Part shown: positions 11,601 through 18,231 of the stretch, in pieces
Layout of the letters: every line of letters starts with the position of its first letter
Numbering within the stretch: position 1 is the first letter of the stretch
Assembly (NCBI RefSeq): GCF_910577125.1
Contig: NZ_CAJTMN010000019.1
Span: forward strand, 1 to 29,368
Direction: 5' to 3'
Source: an uncultured Rikenella sp.
Lineage (GTDB): Bacteria; Bacteroidota; Bacteroidia; Bacteroidales; Rikenellaceae
DNA length: 29,368 bases
Translations under genes and position numbers: made by a program
The notes under the pieces: model-generated
Told to the model about the DNA's origin: nothing
Seen by the model: only the letters and a program-made list of their open reading frames with translations
The model's database searches: none

Positions 11601-13459
11601 CGAGCCTGTGTGAGCAGCCCGCCGAAATGCAGGTCGGCGTTCAGGGCCCGGTTTTCGCCGGTGAACTCTCCCCGGAACCGGTGGTCGGCCAGTGCCGCGG
11701 TGAGCGACAGGCCGCCGAAGTCGAGCCGGTCGTAGACGGCGTGGGTGATTTGTGCCTCGACCCGGGCGGCGGTTCGGGACGAGAAGGGGTCGAAGCCTTG
11801 CCCGTCGGCCCGGATGGCGAAGGAGGCGATACTCGACGAGTCGGTCGGCAGGAAGGCGTAGAGGGGCAGACTGTCGGCTTCGATGCGGGCGGTGTATCGT
11901 TCGCTGCGCGGGATGAACGAACCTTCGGCGGTCAGTTTCCCGGTTCCGACCCACAGGGTCGCGAGGCCTCCGAACCGACCGGATGCGGCCCGCAGGTCGC
12001 TGCGCAGACGCATCCGGGACAGCGTCATGCCGTCGGGAAGCAGGGGCGAGAAGAAACGCGGGTCGGTCAGCTCGCCGTTCAGGGCGACCCGGCCCTGCAT
12101 CCGTTCCGGGTCGGTCGCCTGTTGGACGGAGCCGCTGGCCCGGAGGGCGAAGATGCGGGGTAGTTCGACGGAGAAACGACTCAGATTCAGCTTGTTTAAC
12201 GTTCCGCCGACCTGTGCTCCCACGGTGAGAGCGCGGTTGCCCAGCTGTCGCCGCAGGGTGTCGTTCCACGCGATGAACCGCGAGAGGTCGGAGGCGCCTA
12301 AAGTCAGGTTCAGGTCGATGTCGATCGGCGTCGCGGGCTCCATCGAGGCGATTCCGCCCCCGACGAGGGCTTGTGCCCGGAGGGTCGATGCGGCGGTCTG
12401 TAACAGGAATGATTGCAGGGAGTAACCGGTGCTGTCCATCCGGATGTCGCCGCGGGTGCGGGTGACGACGAGGCCGGAGCGTTCGGTGAAACGCAGGTCT
12501 GCAAGGGTCGCCCGCACCTCGGTCCCGCGATTGAATGCCGAGTCGAGTGCAATGTTTAATCCGCTGATTCCAATGTGGTTCGGGTCGAACCCGGGTCGTG
12601 GAGCTCCCCACGGAAGTCCGTAGCGAACCGAGAAGTCGCCGATCCGGATGGCGTCGGCGACGATGCTCCACGGAGCCGGAACGGAGGTGTCGGCCGGTTT
12701 GGTCTGGTGTCCGGGGAGAGACGATGCGGTCGTGTCGCTCAGGTAGGCGAATCCGCCGCCGTCGAGGCTCAACCGACCGACGTCGACCGACTGATTGCCC
12801 AGGTCGACGGCGCACGAGGCGATTTCGCCCGATTCGACCTGTGCCGTCAGGTCGCTCTTGGGCGAGGTGTTCCGCATTGCGAACGCGATTTTCTCCAACA
12901 GCAGCCGGTCGGCGGCGATTTTCCACCGCAGTGGAGCGGCCGCGGTGTCGACTGCGGCGGTGTCGGGCCGGGCTTCGCTCAGCGTCAGGCCGACGGTGGC
13001 TCCGCTCAGCCGGAGGCAGGGGATATGGGCGGTCTGCTGCGCGAGATCGATCCGGTCGGCGGTCAGGGCCAGCTCCCGGACGCGGACTCTCAGATCAAGG
13101 CCGCCCGTGGTGTCGTTCAGGTGGAAGGAGGTCTCGCCGAATTCGAACTGCCGCACGACGACCTCTTTCCGCAGCAGGGGCCACAGGGCAATGTCGGCGC
13201 GCAGGGAGGCGCATCGGAACAGGGTGTCGCCGCCGGTGGTCACGGCCTGGGCTTCGTCTACGGCCAGCCGTAGCGGGAAGCGGAGCCGCAGCCGTTCGAC
13301 GGCCAGCTGCATGCCGAAATTTTCGGAAACGTAGGCGACGGCTTTGTCTTTGATAAAGCGCTGAACCGGCGGAAGATAGAGGGCGACTACACACAAGACG
13401 ACCATTCCGAGCAGAATGGCCGCGGTGCGCAGCGCATATTTGACGATCTTGCGGATCAT
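8639..13459 (-). CDS. tamB: Translocation and assembly module protein TamB (AsmA-like/DUF490)
   Basis: Very large envelope protein (1606 aa). It starts with an uncleaved membrane anchor (residues 1-30, ending AILLGMVVLCVVALYLPPVQ) typical of AsmA-like bridge proteins. A long beta-rich region follows, and the last ~450 residues carry the TamB/DUF490 domain (ISGNPILLQGGRVLFND, VNGYIDLHDFQQIATDL, DITLEYQLTRRDN-like barrel-proximal repeats). The C-terminal tail is highly charged, rich in K/R/E/Q, then proline. The ATG at 13459 is chosen because the anchor follows directly; an in-frame ATG at 13510 would only add 17 non-hydrophobic residues. TamB family proteins span the periplasm as a hydrophobic groove and work with the Omp85 partner encoded next. 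Confidence 0.92.
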   Translation of the reverse strand: MIRKIVKYALRTAAILLGMVVLCVVALYLPPVQRFIKDKAVAYVSENFGMQLAVERLRLRFPLRLAVDEAQAVTTGGDTLFRCASLRADIALWPLLRKEVVVRQFEFGETSFHLNDTTGGLDLRVRVRELALTADRIDLAQQTAHIPCLRLSGATVGLTLSEARPDTAAVDTAAAPLRWKIAADRLLLEKIAFAMRNTSPKSDLTAQVESGEIASCAVDLGNQSVDVGRLSLDGGGFAYLSDTTASSLPGHQTKPADTSVPAPWSIVADAIRIGDFSVRYGLPWGAPRPGFDPNHIGISGLNIALDSAFNRGTEVRATLADLRFTERSGLVVTRTRGDIRMDSTGYSLQSFLLQTAASTLRAQALVGGGIASMEPATPIDIDLNLTLGASDLSRFIAWNDTLRRQLGNRALTVGAQVGGTLNKLNLSRFSVELPRIFALRASGSVQQATDPERMQGRVALNGELTDPRFFSPLLPDGMTLSRMRLRSDLRAASGRFGGLATLWVGTGKLTAEGSFIPRSERYTARIEADSLPLYAFLPTDSSSIASFAIRADGQGFDPFSSRTAARVEAQITHAVYDRLDFGGLSLTAALADHRFRGEFTGENRALNADLHFGGLLTQARQEASIEGSISRLDLERMHLVAQPADVSLRLRAAASATETKAYTATVELDTVRVRYGTFENTVVRTTLTAEADSAHARADVSSGDLQLTFRSLTGLDSLAGGFDRAIAEIRRQIRAGRIDADTLGHTLPPFSLDFRAGRNNILNNYLLARGMGFGQATLTARTTHGKPFDIRAEVNRFSTEGIVLDTIQAGIGSRNGRLRYFARLGNRPGNMNRLGSIFLDGNASGNKALIRLVQLDRQGRKGLDFGLRGTLTNSAVTVNLVPRRPIFGFSEWSVNGGNYVRYAFDRSLTADLRIQRPGQSFSLQSSTASDMPAGSLRLGVTGFDIAGALNLLPKAPPVGGRLGLDLTFGLADSLLAAQGSIAIDTLSYENRSAGDLGLRLAYRSEVGSGQQGSATLSIDRQPALSLTGHYHPADTTQAVRLTADLPGIPLEVLNPFLPEGSGSLTGKLAGHIEADGPTDALQLNGSLQFIKTAVDVAAIGTRFGISGNPILLQGGRVLFNDWGLIAPNRQPLTVNGYIDLHDFQQIATDLRIEASDFQLVNVEKNMSAMVFGRASADLSARMRGPLDALNIRGNATLLTGTEVTYVMRESPMSVRDQSQNVVNFTAFNDTTTVYAVRPPAMLRPTGIDMLMNVSIDPDVEISVYLSEEGQNRIDLHGGGNLTYSMNRLGDTRFAGKYELSGGRVRYSPPVISTKDFAISPGGYVSWTGDIADPSFSIRAAQTLRTTVTMEDQTSRQVTFRIIIAISGSMQQLDVRFDLAAPEDLTLQNQLASLTPEQRQNQAMSLLIYNTYTGPGTSAKVNTGNPLNSFIAKELNQWAQNSLPGVDLSFGVDSYDDPAAGPGGTRTDYSYKLSKKFFDNRVRVSVGGKVTTGDPNQNAAENLIDDISLEYQLTRRDNMYLKAFRETNFESILEGDVTETGVGFGVRKKILKLGDLFRLTKEKKEVKEARKAARQERREERRQQRQTEKNAAIRPAEPQPVPNEQPR

Positions 13460-13571
13460 GAAGGGAAGTCGGCCGGGTGGGTTGGATGTGCCTGCGCCGG
13501 AACGATGCAAAATCCGTTCCTAAAACAAGGCTGTTCCGATAGAAAAAGTGCTTTCCCGACCTCTTTCGCGG

Positions 13572-14549
13572 CTATTCCGTGAAACCGCACCGGCGGAACA
13601 TCTCGCGGTCTTCGGCCACGCCGGAACCGATGGTGGTGAGCAGGTCGCCCACGATGGCGGCATTCGCACCACCTCGCAAGGCTTGCTCCTGCACTTCGCG
13701 CCGAAGCAGTGTCCGGCCGCCGGCGAAACGGATGTGGGCGGTCGGGTGGATCAGCCGGAAGAGGGCGAAGGTGCGCAGGATGTCGTCGTCCGACAGGGGC
13801 GGGGTGTTTTCGAGCGGTGTGCCCGGTATCGGGTTCAGTACGTTGATCGGAATCGAGTCCGCGCCGATTTCGCGCAGGGCGAAGGCCATTTCGAGTCGCT
13901 GCTCCGCCGTCTCGCCCATGCCGATGATGCCGCCGCTGCAAATCCGCATGCCGGCTTCGCGAGCCCACTGCAGCGTCCGTCGTTTTTCGTCGAAGGTGTG
14001 GGTCGTGCAGAGCTGCGGAAAGTAAGAGGGGGCCGTTTCGATGTTGCAGTGGTAGTGTCCGACGCCGGCCTCTTTCAGGGTTTGCAGCTGTTCGCGGGTG
14101 AGGAGACCCATCGAGGCGCAGAGGTGTCCGTTGCGGAAACCCGGCATCTGCTCCGCGATGGTGCGATAGATGGCGGCGCACTGCTCGATTTCGCGGTCGG
14201 TCAGGGTGCGTCCGCTGGTCACTAACGAGAAACGGCCGACTCCTTTGTCGTGGTTGTCCTGTGCGTGGCGGAGGGCTTCGGCGGTGTCGGTCAGGGGGTA
14301 GACGTCGATTTTTGTCTGATGATGAACCGACTGGGCGCACCATTTGCAATTCTCGGAACAACGCCCGCTGCGGGCGTTCATGATCGAGCAGGTGTCTATC
14401 CGGTTGCCCGTGAAGCGGGCTCTTATCCGGTCGGCGGACTGACGAAGTGCATCGGTATCCGCTGTCTTTAAAAGATGGTGTGCTTCGTCCGGCGCGAGCC
14501 GGTGGTTGTCGGCGATGATCGCTGTTTCGAGCTCAGGGAGCGTTTTCAT
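13572..14549 (-). CDS. bioB: Biotin synthase, probably type II
   Basis: Radical SAM enzyme (325 aa) that inserts sulfur into dethiobiotin. The radical-SAM cluster motif CSENCKWC is at 64-71. Of the four ligands of the auxiliary cluster in the E. coli enzyme, three have counterparts (C142 in HLCASMG, C202 in RICSGG, R272 in IRFAGGR). The first is Ser: RFSLVTSGR (S106) aligns with E. coli RFCMGAAW. This is the pattern expected of anaerobe type II BioB, which uses a different sulfur-donor cluster. The downstream gene tamB lies 112 bp away; no other bio genes are nearby. Confidence 0.94.
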   Translation of the reverse strand: MKTLPELETAIIADNHRLAPDEAHHLLKTADTDALRQSADRIRARFTGNRIDTCSIMNARSGRCSENCKWCAQSVHHQTKIDVYPLTDTAEALRHAQDNHDKGVGRFSLVTSGRTLTDREIEQCAAIYRTIAEQMPGFRNGHLCASMGLLTREQLQTLKEAGVGHYHCNIETAPSYFPQLCTTHTFDEKRRTLQWAREAGMRICSGGIIGMGETAEQRLEMAFALREIGADSIPINVLNPIPGTPLENTPPLSDDDILRTFALFRLIHPTAHIRFAGGRTLLRREVQEQALRGGANAAIVGDLLTTIGSGVAEDREMFRRCGFTE

Positions 14550-14569
14550 CGATGTTCGATAGATTTTTG

Positions 14570-14577
14570 CAAATATA
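14570..14577 (-). promoter_or_regulatory. Predicted -7 element for bioB
   Basis: TATATTTG on the minus strand, 21 nt upstream of the bioB ATG. The AT-rich sequence upstream lacks an exact TTTG at 19 nt. Confidence 0.5.
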
Positions 14578-14589
14578 GAGAATATAAAT

Positions 14590-14620
14590 TTTGGAAATAT
14601 CGGGAGAATGCCTACTTTTG
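14590..14620 (+). promoter_or_regulatory. Promoter of tRNA-Arg
   Basis: TTTG (14590-14593), 19 nt, then TACTTTTG (14613-14620), ending 15 nt before the tRNA 5' end. Confidence 0.75.
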
Positions 14621-14635
14621 CGGTGCGAAAGCATT

Positions 14636-14709
14636 GGCGCCGTAGCTTAATTGAATAGAGCATCTGACTACGGATCAGAAGGTTACAGGTTTGAGTCCTG
14701 TCGGCGTCA
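14636..14709 (+). tRNA. tRNA-Arg (ACG)
   Basis: A 74-nt cloverleaf. The acceptor GGCGCCG pairs with CGGCGTC, the D-arm starts GCTT, the anticodon stem TCTGA/TCAGA encloses CTACGGA (anticodon ACG), and the T-stem ACAGG/CCTGT encloses TTTGAGT. The discriminator is A14709 and CCA is not encoded. Its 3' end has a degenerate second copy at 15901-15922. Confidence 0.95.
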
Positions 14710-14722
14710 CACTCAGGATCAG

Positions 14723-14751
14723 CCACTTGCAAGGATGCAGGTGGTTTTTTT
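14723..14751 (+). terminator. Rho-independent terminator after tRNA-Arg
   Basis: Stem CCACTTGCA/TGCAGGTGG (9 bp, one G-T pair) with loop AGGA, followed by seven T. Confidence 0.85.
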
Positions 14752-14844
14752 GTGCCCGGTTCCGGAGACGTCTCGCGCAGTTTGTCCTCCCCGAGATAAT
14801 GTCATTAGATACGATCTATTCCTGCGCCTGTATGACGAATTTTA

Positions 14845-14852
14845 TAATTTTG
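14845..14852 (+). promoter_or_regulatory. Predicted -7 element for the ADP-ribosylglycohydrolase gene
   Basis: TAATTTTG fits TAnnTTTG and lies 22 nt before the ATG in an AT-rich stretch. Confidence 0.45.
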
Positions 14853-14874
14853 TATAAGGGTAAAACGACTGAAA

Positions 14875-15642
14875 ATGATTGGAGCTATCATCGGAGACAT
14901 TGCGGGAAGCTGTTATGAGTTTGACAACACGACCGACTATCATTTCCCAATTTTTTCCACCGATAAAAATTACACCGACGATACAATCTGTACGATAGCC
15001 GTAGCCGATGCGATTCTTAATCAGCAGGACTATCGAACTTCAATGAGAGCATGGTGTCGTAGATACCCGCATCCGATGGGTGCGTACGGCAACTATTTTT
15101 TCGATTGGGTGATGCGTCCCGATTCATATCCGTACCATAGTTTTGGGAATGGTTCTGCCATGCGTGTCAGTCCGGTCGCTTGGCTCTTCGACAATGAGCA
15201 GGATGTGAGCGTGCAGGCCGAGTTGTCCGCTGCGATTACCCATAACCATCCGGAAGGGATCAAAGGTGCGGTTGCCGTAGCGGTTGCCATCTTCAGGATG
15301 AGGACGGCGATTAATAAGACATCTGCCATTTTTGAAAGTGTTGCCAAAGAGTTTTATGGCGATGCCGCTTTCTCCAATCTGCCGGAGAGGGGATTCTTTG
15401 ATGTAACGTGTCAAGGATGTGTGCCGTTGGCCTTGTATCTGGCATCACTCGCGACGAGCTTTGAGGATGCCGTTCGCCGTGCGGTGGTCTATGGTGGGGA
15501 TACCGATACCGTGGGGGCGATTGTGGGCTCTCTGGCGGAAGCCCGATATGAAATTCCCGATGAAATGGTTTCCAATGCGAAATCATATTTGCCCCGAGAT
15601 ATGCTCGAAGTGGTGCATCGCTTTGAATCACGAAGAAAGTGA
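14875..15642 (+). CDS. ADP-ribosylglycohydrolase family protein
   Basis: A 255-aa ARH/DraG-type hydrolase expected to remove ADP-ribose from proteins or nucleic acids using two divalent metals. The metal-binding motifs are all visible: GDIAGSCYEF at the N-terminus, YTDDT (TDDT 34-37), GNGSAMRVSP (91-100) and GGDTDTVGAI (207-216). Its base composition is clearly lower in GC than the flanking genes. It sits alone between tRNA-Arg and tRNA-Glu, and a partial copy of the tRNA-Arg 3' end lies 260 bp past its stop, which together suggest acquisition by transfer. The TGA overlaps an ATG that opens only a 23-codon frame (15642-15713), possibly the remnant of a second gene. The substrate cannot be inferred. 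Confidence 0.9.
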   Translation: MIGAIIGDIAGSCYEFDNTTDYHFPIFSTDKNYTDDTICTIAVADAILNQQDYRTSMRAWCRRYPHPMGAYGNYFFDWVMRPDSYPYHSFGNGSAMRVSPVAWLFDNEQDVSVQAELSAAITHNHPEGIKGAVAVAVAIFRMRTAINKTSAIFESVAKEFYGDAAFSNLPERGFFDVTCQGCVPLALYLASLATSFEDAVRRAVVYGGDTDTVGAIVGSLAEARYEIPDEMVSNAKSYLPRDMLEVVHRFESRRK

Positions 15643-16026
15643 TGAAAGATATTGAGACTGCCGACGGGCGATGGTCAGGTGTGTGCAGTGTCGGCGGAAT
15701 ACGGGAGGGATAGCCGGATGGTGAGTTTCACGGTGCATTTATCGCTTTGTGCCGATACTTTTGTCGGGCGCCGGCATGAAGTCGGTAATCGTCAGCTACA
15801 AAGTATCGGTTGCCTTTCGTCTCTTCCTGTCCGGATAACCGCACTGTCTGAACGGGATGGTTGGCGTGGGTATATTTAATTGATAATCAGAATGCTGTAG
15901 GGTTTGATCTCGTCGGCGTCACTTGGTTTCGAAGGGCTTTTTTCTTTGGGAATAAAGGGAGAAGCTTTTCCCCTTTGGAGAAAGGGGAGTGGCCGGAAAA
16001 ATTGTTGGAATTTTTTTCGGCGGGCG
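15643..16026. other. Gene-poor stretch between the ARH gene and tRNA-Glu
   Basis: No convincing gene. It holds a 23-codon frame overlapping the ARH stop (15642-15713), unrecognised short frames, the tRNA-Arg 3'-end copy (15901-15922), and a small hairpin CCCCTTT-GGAG-AAAGGGG (15970-15987) without a T-run. It may be the decayed right part of the islet. Confidence 0.5.
15901..15922 (+). repeat. Degenerate copy of the tRNA-Arg 3' end (att-like)
   Basis: GGTTTGA-TCTC-GTCGGCGTCAC here versus GGTTTGA-GTCCT-GTCGGCGTCAC at 14688-14710 (T-loop to tRNA end). The last 11 nt are identical, the first 7 are identical, and the middle differs with a 1-nt length change. Same orientation, 1.2 kb apart, bracketing the ADP-ribosylglycohydrolase gene. 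This fits the far att site of an old tRNA-targeted integration; no integrase remains. Confidence 0.55.
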
Positions 16027-16057
16027 TTTGGAATTTCCGAAAATGGTTCTACCTTTG
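16027..16057 (+). promoter_or_regulatory. Promoter of tRNA-Glu
   Basis: TTTG (16027-16030), 19 nt, TACCTTTG (16050-16057). Confidence 0.8.
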
Positions 16058-16075
16058 CACTGTCATTCTGACGAT

Positions 16076-16147
16076 GGCCCTTTCGTCTATCGGTTAGGAC
16101 ACAAGATTTTCATTCTTGGAAGAGGGGTTCGATTCCCCTAGGGGCTA
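16076..16147 (+). tRNA. tRNA-Glu (TTC)
   Basis: GGCCCTT acceptor, D-arm GTCTATCGGTTAGGAC, anticodon stem CAAGA/TCTTG around TTTTCAT (anticodon TTC), T-stem AGGGG/CCCCT around TTCGATT, acceptor 3' strand AGGGGCT and A73. CCA is not encoded. Confidence 0.94.
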
Positions 16148-16166
16148 CGATTTTTGTAGTTTTCAG

Positions 16167-16196
16167 CGGCTTGCCCGGATGGGCAGGCCGTTTTTT
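16167..16196 (+). terminator. Rho-independent terminator after tRNA-Glu
   Basis: Stem CGGCTTGCCC/GGGCAGGCCG (10 bp, one G-T) with loop GGAT, followed by six T. Confidence 0.88.
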
Positions 16197-16265
16197 GTTG
16201 CGGTATAGGTTGTCATAACTTTAATACGTGGGGGGCTGCCCGGCCTGAGGTCAGTCGAAGCTTGA

Positions 16266-16341
16266 CGCGCGTCGCCGCCTAAAGAGGCGATTCAAGTGTT
16301 TTGGCGAAGAGCCGAAGCAGAATGAATCGCCCAAGCGCGCG
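16266..16341 (+). repeat. Long imperfect palindrome H1
   Basis: Outer arms are CGCGCG on both sides; inner arms are GCGATTCA (16287-16294) and TGAATCGC (16323-16330). A CTAAAGAG-like unpaired strip lies on the 5' side only. It belongs to a five-member family (H1-H5) with constant layout and variable arms. It is followed by a module (about 16338-16400) whose counterpart is on the minus strand near 20640-20700. Confidence 0.6.
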
Positions 16342-16447
16342 AGCAAAAACTAAGGACTGCGAAGCATAAGGTGTAGTGTAGCTATCACAAAAGTTTTTGG
16401 TGCCGCTTTTTGAAAAAAGCGGCAGTTCCGTCCGGCACAGAGCTCTC

Positions 16448-16532
16448 CCGCCGCCCGCCCGCTAAAGAGGGCATATTCTGCCGATTGGCGGTGAGCCAAT
16501 TCGGCAAGAATTGCCGCGCGCGGACGTGGCGG
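16448..16532 (+). repeat. Long imperfect palindrome H2
   Basis: A strip CGCCCGCCCGCTAAAGAGG is followed by inner arms 16471-16489 and 16495-16514 (GCCGATTGGC against GCCAATTCGGC, 5-nt loop GGTGA), then a CGCGCG-rich right arm. The arms differ completely from H4, yet the flanks match. Confidence 0.6.
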
Positions 16533-16675
16533 AGCGACAGCGGAGCCGCAGTGAGGCGGACACGATTTTTGCGCCGCGTTGGCCGAGCAAGAGGTCGGAG
16601 GATTGGGCGAAAATTGGGGCGGAGCTATTGGCTGTGGTTTGGGCTGAGTGCTGTGCGACCCACGGGGTCGCGCAG
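16532..16675 (+). repeat. Repeat module C, copy 1
   Basis: Starts GAGCGACAGCGGAGCCGCAG and TGAGGCGGACAC, nearly identical to 23372-23403, and ends with the small hairpin GCGACCC-ACG-GGGTCGC (16655-16671). The same order, palindrome then module C, recurs at 23288-23475 on the same strand. No coding function is evident. Confidence 0.55.
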
Positions 16676-16817
16676 TCCGTCGCCACCCCCGGCGGCGGGC
16701 TGCAACTCGACGGAGCTCGTTGCGCCCTCCGCTGGCGCCGCACTGCGGTGGATTTTCGCCCGGGCTACTCTTCGAGCTGCAGGGGTTTCGACCTTATTTT
16801 TGTCCGCGATTCTTGTT
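16676..16817. other. Unassigned part of the repeat tract
   Basis: No gene, tRNA or cassette is supported. GC-rich sequence with short inverted repeats (for example CGCCGGGGGTGGCG-like around 16680-16700). Confidence 0.4.
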
Positions 16818-16893
16818 CGCGCGCCTTATGCGATTCATTCTATTTCGGCTATCGCCGAAACAGTTGAAACGCTTCTTAAGGCGTCGGCGCGCG
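16818..16893 (-). repeat. Long imperfect palindrome H3
   Basis: Outer arms CGCGCGCC (16818-16825) and GGCGCGCG (16886-16893); inner arms GCGATTCA (16830-16837) and TGAAACGC (16865-16872, one mismatch); innermost perfect hairpin TTTCGGC-TATC-GCCGAAA (16843-16860). Read on the minus strand it is preceded by a partial module D (TGAGGGTACTGCCC at about 16901-16914), as H5 is. Confidence 0.6.
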
Positions 16894-17020
16894 TTGGTTT
16901 GAGGGTACTGCCCTCGGGCCGGGCAGGCCCCGCGTGCCCGCGGTGGGCAAATGGCTTTGTCGGCCCAATCATCCGTTAATTGGGGTAGAGGCTGCCAGTT
17001 GGGAGTGCGGCACGCCCCGT

Positions 17021-17203
17021 TTATTCCGAGAGGCAACGCAACTGAAAACCGAGGGCGTGGTTGCTCGCGTTGCGGGGGCGAAGGTACTGTGTGCTGAAGT
17101 CCAGGAATATGCCAGCTATACCGCTGATCATCGAAGACCAGCTGTTCCCCTCGTTACCGACGCCGTTCAGTGTGCCTATATTGTGAACGCGGTAGCCCGG
17201 GGC
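17021..17203 (-). pseudogene. Orphan FISUMP C-terminal cassette 2
   Basis: 61 open codons with no start: APGYRVHNIGTLNGVGNEG, then NSWSS, GIFLDF, and HALGFQLRCLSE-stop. It lies 46 bp downstream of the metF stop in the same orientation, so metF transcripts may run into it. Its 5' edge ATCCCCGCCCCGGGCTACCG equals that of cassette 1. After the stop comes ACGGGGCGTGCCGCACTCCC and then a GGCAGCCTCTACCCC module. Confidence 0.75.
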
Positions 17204-17249
17204 GGGGATTCGACGAGTCGAAACCCGTCGGAAAACAACTCAAAACAAC

Positions 17250-18200
17250 TCAGAACAACGCCCGGGCGATCCGTTCCACGTTGTCCGCCTTGCCCATCGT
17301 ATAGAAGTGAAGCGCCGGAACCCCCGCAGCCATCAGCTCGCGGCCCTGTGCCACCGCCCACTCGATCCCCACCTCCCGCACGGCCGCATTATCCCGACAC
17401 CCTTCTACCGCCCGCACCAGTTCGTCCGGCAATTCGATGCCGAACGTCTGCGGCAACAGAGAGAGCTGCGATTTCGTCGTGAAAGGCTTGAGGCCTGCGA
17501 CGATCGGAACCTCGATCCCCGCCGCCCGACACGCTTCGACATAGGTGAAGTATTTCGCGTTGTCAAAAAACATCTGAGTCACTACATATTCCGCCCCTGC
17601 ATCGATTTTCGCTTTCAGGTGGGCGATGTCGGCCGAGAGGTTCGGCGCTTCGGCGTGCTTTTCCGGATAGCCGGCCACGCCGACGCAAAAGTTTGTCGGA
17701 GCGCTGTGTTCCAGCTCCGAGTCGAGGTATTCGCCCCGATTCATCCGGATGATTTGCCGGACGAGCTCCGCAGCGTGCAGGTGTCCCCCCTCCGTCGTCC
17801 GGAAGGTGCGTTCGCCGCGCAGGTTGTCTCCCCGCAAGGCCAGAATATTGTCGATTCCCAGAAAACTCAGGTCGATCAGCGCGTCTTCGATGTCGTATTT
17901 CGAGAAACCGCCGCAAATCAGGTGCGGAACGACGTCGATGCCGTAGCGCGCCGTAATGGCGGCGGCGATTCCCACCGTTCCCGGCCGTTTGCGCACCACG
18001 CGGCGCTCCAGCAGGCCGTCGGGCCGCTCGATGAGTTTCACCTCCTCGCGGTGGTAGGTGACGTTGATATACGACGGGTGGTAGGGGGCCAGCCGTTCGA
18101 TCGTGTCGAAAATCGTGTCGATATTGTCGCCTTTGAGCGGCGGCAGGAGCTCGAAAGCGAAGCGGGTCTTGCCGGATTCGAATTTCTGGGTGACTTTCAT
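17250..18200 (-). CDS. metF: Methylenetetrahydrofolate reductase
   Basis: FAD-dependent reductase (316 aa) that makes 5-methyltetrahydrofolate, the methyl donor for MetH. A single TIM-barrel catalytic domain without the eukaryotic regulatory domain. The catalytic Glu is in FAFELLPP (E17); INVTYH (45-50), HLICGGFSKYDIEDAL, LALRGD (120-125) and YVVTQMFFDNAKYF are typical. It follows cstA by 31 bp in the same direction and may be co-transcribed. No terminator is visible before cassette 2; the 3' flank has a GAGTTGTTTT direct repeat. Confidence 0.96.
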   Translation of the reverse strand: MKVTQKFESGKTRFAFELLPPLKGDNIDTIFDTIERLAPYHPSYINVTYHREEVKLIERPDGLLERRVVRKRPGTVGIAAAITARYGIDVVPHLICGGFSKYDIEDALIDLSFLGIDNILALRGDNLRGERTFRTTEGGHLHAAELVRQIIRMNRGEYLDSELEHSAPTNFCVGVAGYPEKHAEAPNLSADIAHLKAKIDAGAEYVVTQMFFDNAKYFTYVEACRAAGIEVPIVAGLKPFTTKSQLSLLPQTFGIELPDELVRAVEGCRDNAAVREVGIEWAVAQGRELMAAGVPALHFYTMGKADNVERIARALF

Positions 18201-18231
18201 CGTGCGATAAAAATAAACGGTTCCGTTTCCG

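Noticed and set aside
15642..15713. A 23-codon gene overlapping the ADP-ribosylglycohydrolase stop
   Set aside because: The TGATG overlap is suggestive, but the product is short and unrecognised and nothing follows in frame. Noted only as a possible remnant.
16410..16979. Long open frames in the 16.4-17.0 kb repeat tract
   Set aside because: The frames run through palindromes and repeat modules on both strands, have no recognisable domain and show composition typical of GC-rich chance frames.
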